This document shows, piece by piece, positions 35,768-43,408 of a DNA stretch of 64,000 nt. This DNA comes from Clostridia bacterium. GTDB lineage: Bacteria > Bacillota > Clostridia > Oscillospirales > CAG-272. The notes under the pieces were generated by a model that saw only the letters and a list, made by a program, of their open reading frames with translations, searched no databases and had not been told where the DNA came from. The stretch spans positions 53,364 to 117,363 of the forward strand of contig JAGARU010000049.1 of NCBI GenBank assembly GCA_017622085.1, read 5' to 3'. Positions within the stretch are counted from its first letter, which is position 1. Every line of letters starts with the position of its first letter. The position numbers and the translations under genes are program-made.

Positions 35768-35801
35768 AAAAAAAGAATCCCCGGGAATTCTCCCGGGGAT
35801 T
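35768..35801 (-). terminator. Intrinsic terminator after rpsU
   Basis: AATCCCCGGGA (35776-35786) pairs with TCCCGGGGATT (35791-35801) around ATTC. On the minus strand a C and a T-tract follow. Confidence 0.88.
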
Positions 35802-35818
35802 TGCTGAATCAAATATAA

Positions 35819-35995
35819 TTATTTATACTTGCGCTTTCTTGCTGCTTCAGACTTCTTTTTCTTCTTTACGCTGGGCTTCTCGTAGTGTTCTCTCTTACGA
35901 AGTTCAGTGAGGACTCCGGATCTTGCGCACTGACGCTTGAAACGACGAAGAGCACTATCGAGCGACTCATTATCTTTTACTCTAACTTCTGCCAT
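35819..35995 (-). CDS. rpsU: 30S ribosomal protein S21
   Basis: A 58-residue basic protein. It begins [20 protein letters not shown] after Met and ends with a lysine/arginine-rich tail ([15 protein letters not shown]). S21 acts in translation initiation on the 30S platform. The site GGAGGGAGGGA precedes the ATG. It has its own consensus-like promoter and terminator between leuS and the small membrane protein gene. Confidence 0.97.
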   Translation of the reverse strand: MAEVRVKDNESLDSALRRFKRQCARSGVLTELRKREHYEKPSVKKKKKSEAARKRKYK

Positions 35996-36046
35996 CTATA
36001 TCCCTCCCTCCGCACAATGCAAAGAGGCTGCATTAATCTCTTCCCT

Positions 36047-36075
36047 ATTGTACCTCAACTCATTACGGTTGTCAA
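36047..36075 (-). promoter_or_regulatory. Promoter of rpsU
   Basis: On the minus strand TTGACA (36070-36075), 17 bp, TACAAT (36047-36052), just after the leuS stop. Confidence 0.88.
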
Positions 36076-36105
36076 TACAAAATTGAAATATTTTTCAAAA
36101 ATATG

Positions 36106-38508
36106 TTATTTTACAACGATATTAACGATCTTGCCGGGAACATAGATTTCCTTGACAACCGTCTTGTCAGCAAGGAAAGGAACAACGGACTCAACGTCCT
36201 TTGCAGCGGCAATGGCGTCTTCCTTGGCAACGTCCTTAGCAACCACAACCGTACCTCTCAGCTTTCCGTTGACCTGAACGGCAATCTCAATGGTCTGGTC
36301 AATAGTCTTTGCTTCGTCATACTCCGGCCAGGGAGCAAGCGAGCAGAAGCCCTCTTCTCCAAGAAGGGACCAGATCTCCTCACAAATGTGGGGAGCGAAG
36401 GGACAAAGCAGGCGGACGAACACCTTGAGCTCATCGATCGTAAGGGTTCCATGCGCGTATACCTCGTTGATATAGCCCATCATAGCGGCGATTGCCGTAT
36501 TGAAGCCCATACCGTCGATGTCGGAGGTTACCTTCTTGATCAGCTTATGCGTTGCACTTTCAAGCTCGGGAGTAACGCCACTTCCCTTTGCGATATCCAT
36601 AAGGTCAGCAACACGGTCAGCAAAACGCTTACAGCCGCGAACGCTGTTTTCGGACCAGGGAGCGGCCTTTTCATAGTCGCCCATGAAGAGGATGTAAAGA
36701 CGGAGAACGTCTGCGCCGTACTCGTCTACAACCACGTTAGGATCCACAACATTACCCTTGGATTTACTCATCTTGTCGCCGTCGGGACCGAGAATCAGAC
36801 CCTGAGCGGTACGCTTTGCATAAGGCTCCTCGCCGGGAACGGCGCCGATATCGTAAAGGAACTTATGCCAGAAGCGGGAGTAGATCAAATGTCGGGTTAC
36901 ATGCTCCATACCGCCGTTGTACCAGTCAACGGGCATCCAGTAATCCAGCTTTTCACGAGAGGCCAATGCATCGTTGTTCTTAGGATCAATGTAGCGGAGG
37001 AAGTACCAGGAGGAGCCGGCCCACTGAGGCATGGTATCGGTCTCTCGCTTGGCGTCCTTGCCACACTTGGGGCACTTGCAGTTTACGTAGGAATCGATCT
37101 TAGCCAAGGGGCTTTCACCGCCTTCGCCGGGAGCGAAGTTTTCAACGTCAGGCAGGCGGAGAGGCAATTCCTCATAGGGTACGGGAACCATGCCGCAGTG
37201 CTCGCAATGAACGATCGGAATGGGCTCACCCCAGTATCTCTGACGGTTGAAGGCCCAGTCTTTCATCTTATACTGTACACCGCCTTCACCGATGCCCATC
37301 TCCTCGAGATGCTCGATCATCTTGGCGATGGAATCCTTCTTGTTATCAAGACCGTTAAGGAATCCGGAGTTAACCATCTCGCCATCACCGGTATACGCCG
37401 CCTCGGCGATGTTACCGCCGCGAATAACCTCTACGATGTCAATGTCGAACTTTTTGGCGAAGTCGTAGTCACGCTCGTCGTGTGCGGGTACTGCCATGAT
37501 TGCACCGGTACCGTAGCCCATCATAACGTAGTCGGAAATGTAGATCGGAATCTCCTTGCCGGTGATGGGGTTGATGGCAGAAAGGCCGTCGATCTTAACG
37601 CCGGTTTTTTCTTTTACCAGCTGAGTACGCTCAAACTCGGTCTTCTTAGCGCACTCGGTCTTGTAGGCCTCCAGCGCATCCATGTTGCCGATCTTGTCAC
37701 GATGCTTTTCAATAATGGGATGCTCGGGTGCAATTACCATGAAGGTAACGCCGTAGAGCGTATCCGGGCGGGTGGTATAGATCTTCAGCTGCTCATCAAC
37801 GGGAGTAAGCTTAAAGTTTACAAAGGCGCCGCGGGACTTGCCGATCCAGTTGGTCTGCTGGAGCTTGATGTTGGGGAGATAATCCACGTCATCAAGACCA
37901 GAAAGCAGGCGGTCTGCGTACTCGGTAATGCGGAGGTACCATACGTCCTTGGACTTCTGTACAACAGTGCTGTGGCAGATATCACACTTACCGCCCTGAG
38001 AGTCCTCATTGGAGAGAACGACCTTACAACTGGGGCAATAGTTAACTAAGGTCTTGTCGCGGAAAGCAAGACCTGCCTCAAACATCTTGAGGAAGATCCA
38101 CTGGGTCCATCTGTAGTAGTTTTCCTCGGTGGTATCGATAGTTTTGGACCAGTCGAAGGAGAAGCCCACACGCTTAAGCTGAGAGGTGAAGCGTGCAATG
38201 TTGGTATCGGTTACCTGACGGGGATGGATACCGGTTTTGATTGCGTAGTTCTCGGTAGGAAGGCCGTAGGCGTCAAATCCGATGGGAAACAGAACGTTGT
38301 AGCCCTGCATTCTCTTTTTACGGGAAATAACCTCAAGACCGGAATAAGCCTTGATATGACCAACGTGCATACCGGCACCGCTGGGATAGGGGAACTCTAC
38401 AAGACCGTAGAATTTCGGAAGCGTGTAATCCTCTTTTGCTTCAAAAATGCGCGCTTCCGCCCACTTTTTCTGCCATTTTTCCTCACTGGCTCTAAAATCG
38501 TACTTCAT
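36106..38508 (-). CDS. leuS: Leucyl-tRNA synthetase
   Basis: An 800-residue class I synthetase. The HIGH motif appears as HVGH in PSGAGMHVGHIKAY, and KMSKS is present as GDKMSKSKGNVV. The CP1 editing domain spans about 220-400, with the TRPDTLYG threonine-rich loop. A C4 zinc site (CPSC, and CDIC) lies near residues 155-180. It charges tRNA-Leu. It is the last gene of the dprA operon. Confidence 0.98.
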   Translation of the reverse strand: MKYDFRASEEKWQKKWAEARIFEAKEDYTLPKFYGLVEFPYPSGAGMHVGHIKAYSGLEVISRKKRMQGYNVLFPIGFDAYGLPTENYAIKTGIHPRQVTDTNIARFTSQLKRVGFSFDWSKTIDTTEENYYRWTQWIFLKMFEAGLAFRDKTLVNYCPSCKVVLSNEDSQGGKCDICHSTVVQKSKDVWYLRITEYADRLLSGLDDVDYLPNIKLQQTNWIGKSRGAFVNFKLTPVDEQLKIYTTRPDTLYGVTFMVIAPEHPIIEKHRDKIGNMDALEAYKTECAKKTEFERTQLVKEKTGVKIDGLSAINPITGKEIPIYISDYVMMGYGTGAIMAVPAHDERDYDFAKKFDIDIVEVIRGGNIAEAAYTGDGEMVNSGFLNGLDNKKDSIAKMIEHLEEMGIGEGGVQYKMKDWAFNRQRYWGEPIPIVHCEHCGMVPVPYEELPLRLPDVENFAPGEGGESPLAKIDSYVNCKCPKCGKDAKRETDTMPQWAGSSWYFLRYIDPKNNDALASREKLDYWMPVDWYNGGMEHVTRHLIYSRFWHKFLYDIGAVPGEEPYAKRTAQGLILGPDGDKMSKSKGNVVDPNVVVDEYGADVLRLYILFMGDYEKAAPWSENSVRGCKRFADRVADLMDIAKGSGVTPELESATHKLIKKVTSDIDGMGFNTAIAAMMGYINEVYAHGTLTIDELKVFVRLLCPFAPHICEEIWSLLGEEGFCSLAPWPEYDEAKTIDQTIEIAVQVNGKLRGTVVVAKDVAKEDAIAAAKDVESVVPFLADKTVVKEIYVPGKIVNIVVK

Positions 38509-38526
38509 AACAATGCTCTCTCCGTA

Positions 38527-38934
38527 TCAATCGGTCAAAATTATATTGGAAATATCTATTTTTTCAGCATCTGCCCAAAGCTTTTCAAGGCGGTAGAACT
38601 CGCGGGCATTGCGGTCGAGAACGTGAACGATCACGTCGCCCGCATCCATTACCGTCCATTCGCCGGAATTGCGTCCATCCACGTGCTCCGGGGGATAACC
38701 CTGCTCGCTGAGGCGGAAATCAATCTCATCCGCCAAAGCCTTTACCTGCGTGGAAGAACCGCCGCTGCAGATTACAAAATAGTCGGTAAGAACCGTAATA
38801 TCGGACACACGAAGGAGGCAGATATCTCTTGCCTTTTTTGCATCCAGAATCCGGACGATGAACTCCGCTTTTTCGGCAGGAGTCGCATCTGCGGACAAGG
38901 TCGGCTTTACGACCAAAGCTTCATTTTCAGTCAT
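38527..38934 (-). CDS. rsfS: Ribosomal silencing factor RsfS
   Basis: A 135-residue protein with the Oligomerization/Iojap fold: DITVLTDYFVICSGGSSTQVKAL split over residues 45-67, then GEWTVMDAGDVIVHVLD. RsfS binds L14 and blocks subunit joining in slow growth. The order nadD-yqeK-rsfS is common in Firmicutes; here an LCP gene is inserted between yqeK and rsfS. Confidence 0.95.
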   Translation of the reverse strand: MTENEALVVKPTLSADATPAEKAEFIVRILDAKKARDICLLRVSDITVLTDYFVICSGGSSTQVKALADEIDFRLSEQGYPPEHVDGRNSGEWTVMDAGDVIVHVLDRNAREFYRLEKLWADAEKIDISNIILTD

Positions 38935-38946
38935 GGTATAACCTCT

Positions 38947-40191
38947 TTACTTGATTTCTACTTCTCCGCCGTCGATCTCATCGCCTCTGTAGCTATCGGA
39001 GATGCTACCGGATCTTGCGCTATAGGCAAAGTTGATGTCAGCGATATCGGCGTTATTGAAGATAACCTCCTGGTCGAAGATGGTGGCGGAAATGGAGGTG
39101 TTATAAATATTGAAGTGATTGTTGATGGCCTCAATGGTGGCGTTCTTGTTAAGGACGTAGTAGGAAAGGCCGTCATAATTAACAACTGATCCGGGAAGGG
39201 TCATCATAGTTACGTTAGTCAGATCGATGCTGAGAGCGGACTTAGCATAGTAAATGAGGTCGGCCAGCTTCATGTCGGTCTTAACGTACTTCACAGCCTG
39301 CTCTGCAATGGCGGCAATGGAGGAAACGGAAATATTTTCCTTTACCTGCTTAATGAAGGCGGTCATGAAGATCTTCTGAACGTTGATTCGGGTAATATCG
39401 GCCAGCTTATAGTCCGCACGGAAACGGATGAACTGAGATGCCAGCTCACCGTTAAGAGTCTGAACGCCGGCGGGAATGTTGATATCCAGATCCTGATAGG
39501 GATCTTTGTAGATCATATCGTAAGGAACGTCTACCGTTACACCGCCTACTGCATCTACGATGTTGGCAAAGCCGGTAAGATCCATAATTGCGGAGTTATG
39601 GATGCGGATGCAAAGGGACTGCTCAAGGATAGAGGCAAGCGCCTTCAGCGCAGCGAGGTCGGGGTTGGACTCACCCTCTGCCTTTGCCTTAACGTAAAGC
39701 GCGGGATAGATGGAGTTGATCTTCTTGTAGGAAGAAACCTCGGTTTTAACGTAAGTGTCGCGAGGAATCTGCATAATAGCGAGGCTTCCCTCTCTTACGT
39801 TATAGGAAACAAGCATAAGAACGTCAGTATTAAGAGCAACGGCATCGTGGCCAAGCACGAGGAAGTTGTAATGATCCGAATCGTAGCCCCAAGGGTCGAC
39901 AACAGGAGGAGTGGTGCCGGCAGGAGTAGTATCCGTAGGCTGGGTGGTGCCGGAAGGTGTGGTACCGGCGGGGGTGGTACCACCGGGGTTAGTATCCGCG
40001 GGGGTGGTGGTACCGGGAGTCGTGGTGACGGGGGTTGTGGTTACGGGAGTGGTGGAATCGCCTGTGTTGAACGGAGGGGTATTATCCGGTGTGGGGCGAT
40101 AAAAGTTCGTAAACGCCGCAGCAATAGCAGCAACTGTGATTACAACAACTGTCGCCGCCAAAATGATAAACTTGGTGTTAATCTTTTTCAT
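38947..40191 (-). CDS. LytR-CpsA-Psr (LCP) family protein
   Basis: A 414-residue membrane-anchored protein. One transmembrane segment spans about residues 8-30, followed by an extracellular linker of about 50 residues built from TTP, GTTP and DT repeats. The LCP domain starts near residue 105 (NFLVLGHDA, MQIPRDTYV, INSIYP, VGGVTVDVP, FIRFRADYKLADITR). LCP enzymes attach polymers such as teichoic acid or capsule to peptidoglycan. The ATG at 40191 is chosen; its AAGGAG site is 29 nt upstream with a perfect hairpin between. The TTG that would start a 13-codon longer form has no usable site. Confidence 0.88.
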   Translation of the reverse strand: MKKINTKFIILAATVVVITVAAIAAAFTNFYRPTPDNTPPFNTGDSTTPVTTTPVTTTPGTTTPADTNPGGTTPAGTTPSGTTQPTDTTPAGTTPPVVDPWGYDSDHYNFLVLGHDAVALNTDVLMLVSYNVREGSLAIMQIPRDTYVKTEVSSYKKINSIYPALYVKAKAEGESNPDLAALKALASILEQSLCIRIHNSAIMDLTGFANIVDAVGGVTVDVPYDMIYKDPYQDLDINIPAGVQTLNGELASQFIRFRADYKLADITRINVQKIFMTAFIKQVKENISVSSIAAIAEQAVKYVKTDMKLADLIYYAKSALSIDLTNVTMMTLPGSVVNYDGLSYYVLNKNATIEAINNHFNIYNTSISATIFDQEVIFNNADIADINFAYSARSGSISDSYRGDEIDGGEVEIK

Positions 40192-40200
40192 TTTCGTGTT

Positions 40201-40226
40201 GGTTCGCGTGGGGCGAACCGCTCCTT
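40201..40226 (-). promoter_or_regulatory. Hairpin between Shine-Dalgarno and start of the LCP gene
   Basis: The minus strand reads AAGGAG (40221-40226), C, GGTTCGC-CCCAC-GCGAACC (40201-40219), then nine bases and ATG. If the seven-pair stem folds, effective spacing falls from 29 to 10 nt. Confidence 0.65.
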
Positions 40227-40252
40227 TCAATCCTTTTTTTCGCTTTATCTAT

Positions 40253-40873
40253 TTAAAGCAAATTGCGTGTTTTCTTTTCTAAAAGCCAGTTTCTTGCCTT
40301 TACAGAGTCAATTGCGATCGGCTCTCCGGATTCGATCAAGCTCGTGATCGACATATCAAAGGAGTCGAAGAGCGTATCATACAAAGCCTGCCATTTGTCG
40401 GCGTCCGGTGCTTCCAAACGGGAGTAGAAAGCCTTCCGCAGGCGGATGCAATCCTCAAAGCGGCGGGTAGGCTCAATATAATCCGCCAAATAAATCAGGC
40501 ATTCCATAACCGTCATATGGGCTCGTCCGGTGGTATGCCAGCGGACGGCCGAGACGATTTCCTCATCAACCAATGTGGGGTATTCCCGAAGAATCCACTC
40601 AGCACCGGTAAAGGAATGGAGAATTTTGGGATATAAATAGGAATCATTTTGTATTATACCAAACTTCTCACATAAATTCAACTGTTTTTCTGTATTAAAA
40701 TCTTTTGTTACGTCATGTAAAATGGCGGCAATACGGATTTTTTCCGTTTTATCCGGCAAATAAACGGTTGCCAGTCTTGCGGCTTCCTCTTCTACAGACA
40801 AAATATGAGAATAGCGCCAGTCCGAAACCTGCTTGCGCACCTCTGTGCGAAGAAATTGAAGCGTATCGTTCAC
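40253..40873 (-). CDS. yqeK: HD-domain hydrolase YqeK
   Basis: An HD-superfamily protein of about 206 residues with H-HD-D metal ligands (SHILSVEEEAARLA, then ILHDVTKDF, HSFTGAEW and WHTTGRAHM). Members hydrolyse symmetric Ap4A. The gene follows nadD, the usual partner. The start is uncertain: GTG at 40873 has GGAGG 13 nt upstream; another GTG at 40885 is too close to that site. Confidence 0.9.
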   Translation of the reverse strand: MNDTLQFLRTEVRKQVSDWRYSHILSVEEEAARLATVYLPDKTEKIRIAAILHDVTKDFNTEKQLNLCEKFGIIQNDSYLYPKILHSFTGAEWILREYPTLVDEEIVSAVRWHTTGRAHMTVMECLIYLADYIEPTRRFEDCIRLRKAFYSRLEAPDADKWQALYDTLFDSFDMSITSLIESGEPIAIDSVKARNWLLEKKTRNLL

Positions 40874-40881
40874 GTTACGGT

Positions 40882-41517
40882 TCACACCTCCTTCGTATAG
40901 AGGCCGCTGGCCTGAATGTAGTCCCACACAGATGCGGGAACGTAGGAACGGATATCCTCGCCTGCCCGGCGGCGGGCGCGGACATCGGTGGAGGAAAGCG
41001 GATGGGCCTTGATACCAAGAGAAAGCACCCTGGCGCCGTAGACTTGACGGTAGGTATCGATCTTTAACCGGATCTTCTCGTCCAAGTCCCTCTCCTCCTC
41101 ACGGCGCGCATACACGATGGTTGCCGTACGGAAAATATAGGCCGGATCGTACCAGGTATCCATTGACAGAATCATATCGGTACCGCACAGAAAATACAGC
41201 TCCCCGTCCAGATGCTCCTTGAAATACGCAAGGGTATGCGCTGTATAGCTTTTTCCCCCTCGGGTCAGTTCAATATCGCTGACAAAGATCTTTTTTCCGT
41301 AATCAGGGTGTGTAGAAAAGGCAAGCTCCGTCATTTTGAGGCGGATGGAAGGATCGTCGTTCGCATCTACCTGCTTGTGGGGAGGAACAAAAGAAGGAAT
41401 CACATAAAGGACGTCCAACGCAAGCTGATCATAAAAGGCCAGCGCCGCATATACGTGCCCGTTGTGGGGCGGTGCAAATGTACCGCCGTATATTCCGATT
41501 TTTTTCGCCTTCTCCAT
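40882..41517 (-). CDS. nadD: Nicotinate-nucleotide adenylyltransferase
   Basis: A 211-residue nucleotidyltransferase making deamido-NAD. It has GIYGGTFAPPHNGH with the H-x-G-H signature, GTDMILSMDTW and the C-terminal ISSTDVR-type motif as PLSSTDVRARR. It starts with ATG after GAGGGGAG. Confidence 0.97.
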   Translation of the reverse strand: MEKAKKIGIYGGTFAPPHNGHVYAALAFYDQLALDVLYVIPSFVPPHKQVDANDDPSIRLKMTELAFSTHPDYGKKIFVSDIELTRGGKSYTAHTLAYFKEHLDGELYFLCGTDMILSMDTWYDPAYIFRTATIVYARREEERDLDEKIRLKIDTYRQVYGARVLSLGIKAHPLSSTDVRARRRAGEDIRSYVPASVWDYIQASGLYTKEV

Positions 41518-41540
41518 AGTTCTCCCCTCAGGCTCTCGCT

Positions 41541-41846
41541 TCAGCGAACGGCCTTCAAATCGATTTTTCGTTTTTCTTCTTTAGATGATTGCTTATAAAG
41601 AACGAACTTCGTGCCGATAACCTGTACAACGTCGGCACCGATTACGCGGGCAATCTCCTCAGCCGCTTCCTTGACAGGATCAGGCGAGGTCTCAAGCACA
41701 CGAACCTTGATCAGCTCTCTTGCCTCAAGGGCGTTCAGGAGCTGATGGCAGATTTCCTCGCTTACTCCGTCCTTTCCGATCTGGAAAATGGGATCCAGCT
41801 TGCTGCCAAGGCCGCGAAGATACGCTCTCTGCTTACTTGTGAGCAT
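41541..41846 (-). CDS. yhbY: YhbY-type ribosome assembly RNA-binding protein
   Basis: A 101-residue CRS1-YhbY domain with KQRAYLRGLGSKLDPIFQIGKDG split over the N-terminus, and the strand IKVRVLETS. YhbY binds pre-50S particles. It lies in the cluster with nadD and yqeK as in other Firmicutes. Confidence 0.95.
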   Translation of the reverse strand: MLTSKQRAYLRGLGSKLDPIFQIGKDGVSEEICHQLLNALEARELIKVRVLETSPDPVKEAAEEIARVIGADVVQVIGTKFVLYKQSSKEEKRKIDLKAVR

Positions 41847-41848
41847 AA

Positions 41849-42463
41849 TTACTTCCCTTTCTTTTCGCTAAGAGTGGCGGATAATTTTTGAATGAACAAT
41901 TCCATGGCACGGCCACGGTGGCTGATCTTGTTCTTTTCCTCCCCGGAAAGCTCGGCAAAGGTTTTACCCATGGGCTCGTAATAGAACAGCGGATCGTAGC
42001 CAAAGCCTGCATTGCCGGCATAGGAGGTGAGAATACGGCCGGGGCATTCACCGCGAACGGAGAATTTCTGACCGTCGGGGAATACACAGCTGATTACGCA
42101 AACGAACCGGGCACTTCTCTTCTCCGCCGGAACATCCTGCAGAAGTGAGAGCAATTTCTCATTATTTTTCGCATCGGTTGCGCCCTCGCCGGAGTAACGT
42201 GCGGAATAGATACCGGGTGCACCGTCAAGGTAATCGACCTCCAGGCCGGAATCGTCCGCTACTCCTATATAGCCAAGTGAGGCAGGGACGCTTGCTTTAA
42301 TCTGCGAATTTTCCTCAAAAGTGGTACCGTTCTCCTCAATCTCCTCATGATATCCGATATCATCAAGAGAGAGAACGCGCAAGCCAGAAAGCGCTTCGGT
42401 CGACAGAAGGCTTTGGAGCTCTGCAATTTTCTTTTTATTGCGCGAGGCCAGAACAATATCCAT
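41849..42463 (-). CDS. rdgB: dITP/XTP pyrophosphatase (RdgB/HAM1)
   Basis: A 204-residue house-cleaning nucleotidase. It has DIVLASRNKKKIAEL, GTTFEENSQIKA, VADDSGLEVDYLDGAPGIYSARYSG split over the active site, and GFGYDPLFYYEPMGKTFAE. It removes inosine and xanthosine triphosphates. The ATG at 42463 has GAGGT upstream; the frame extends four codons more to a GTG that lies in that site. Confidence 0.96.
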   Translation of the reverse strand: MDIVLASRNKKKIAELQSLLSTEALSGLRVLSLDDIGYHEEIEENGTTFEENSQIKASVPASLGYIGVADDSGLEVDYLDGAPGIYSARYSGEGATDAKNNEKLLSLLQDVPAEKRSARFVCVISCVFPDGQKFSVRGECPGRILTSYAGNAGFGYDPLFYYEPMGKTFAELSGEEKNKISHRGRAMELFIQKLSATLSEKKGK

Positions 42464-42475
42464 GTTGTACCTCAC

Positions 42476-43381
42476 TTAAAGCGCAGTCTCGTCGAAGAGC
42501 GCGTCAATAAAGTCCTTGGAGGAGAAGGGCTCCATATCCTCAATGCCCTCTCCGATACCGATGAACTTAACGGGAATGCCAAGCTCCTGGCGGATGGAGA
42601 ACACGATACCGCCCTTTGCGGTGCCGTCCAGCTTGGTCAGGATCAAGCCGGTAATGGCTGCGGCATTCTTAAACTCCTTGGCCTGAATCACGGCGTTCTG
42701 ACCAGTGGTGGAATCCAGAACAAGCAGGGTCTCACGGGAAGCGCCGGGCAACTCGCGGTCAAGAATCCGATTGATCTTTGCCAGCTCGTCCATGAGATTT
42801 TTCTTATTGTGCAGGCGGCCTGCGGTATCCACCACAAGAACGTCTGCATTGCGCTTTTTCGCCGCATTGATGGCATCAAATACAACAGCGGCAGGATCCG
42901 AGCCCTCGCTCTGGCGCACCAGATCGACGCCGGCACGCTCGGTCCAGGTCTGAAGCTGGTCAGCGGCGGCAGCACGGAAGGTATCTCCGGCGGCTACCAC
43001 AACCTTCTTACCGGAACGGCGAAGCGTATTGGAGATCTTACCGATGGAGGTAGTTTTACCAACACCGTTTACACCGATTACAAGGATTACGGCAGGAGAA
43101 CCATCCAGATGGAGGGGCTCACCCTCACCGATCAGCTCGGCAAGAATGCCCTTCAGGCACTGCTTTACGTCCTCTGCGTCCTTCAGCTTATTTTCCTTTA
43201 TCTCGTCTCTCAGGCGATCGATGATCTCCTCAGCCGTGGCAACGCCTACGTCGGCGCAAATGAGCATTTCCTCAAGCTCTTCAAGCAGATCCTCATCCAC
43301 ACGGCGCAAATTCTTGAACACCCCAAAGAGGGATGCCTTGGTTTTGGAGAGACCGTTTTTTAATTTCTCAAAAAATGACAT
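42476..43381 (-). CDS. ftsY: SRP receptor FtsY
   Basis: A 301-residue NG-domain GTPase with GVNGVGKTTSIGK, DTFRAAAADQL, DTAGRLHNKKNLM and TKLDGTAKGG. The acidic N-terminal A domain is very short, as in many Gram-positives. It receives the Ffh-ribosome complex at the membrane and lies next to smc, a standard neighbour. Confidence 0.97.
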   Translation of the reverse strand: MSFFEKLKNGLSKTKASLFGVFKNLRRVDEDLLEELEEMLICADVGVATAEEIIDRLRDEIKENKLKDAEDVKQCLKGILAELIGEGEPLHLDGSPAVILVIGVNGVGKTTSIGKISNTLRRSGKKVVVAAGDTFRAAAADQLQTWTERAGVDLVRQSEGSDPAAVVFDAINAAKKRNADVLVVDTAGRLHNKKNLMDELAKINRILDRELPGASRETLLVLDSTTGQNAVIQAKEFKNAAAITGLILTKLDGTAKGGIVFSIRQELGIPVKFIGIGEGIEDMEPFSSKDFIDALFDETAL

Positions 43382-43408
43382 ATCGACTCCTACAATTTTC
43401 CGGAAGGA

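Noticed and set aside
36103..38049. Long plus-strand open frame of 648 codons opposite leuS
   Set aside because: The opposite strand encodes a full leucyl-tRNA synthetase with all motifs. The antisense frame has no ribosome site or recognisable domain and follows from codon bias.
39900..40080. Short tandem GT-rich repeats that could suggest a CRISPR or satellite
   Set aside because: They are in frame and encode the Thr/Pro/Gly linker of the LCP protein; no spacers of uniform length are present.
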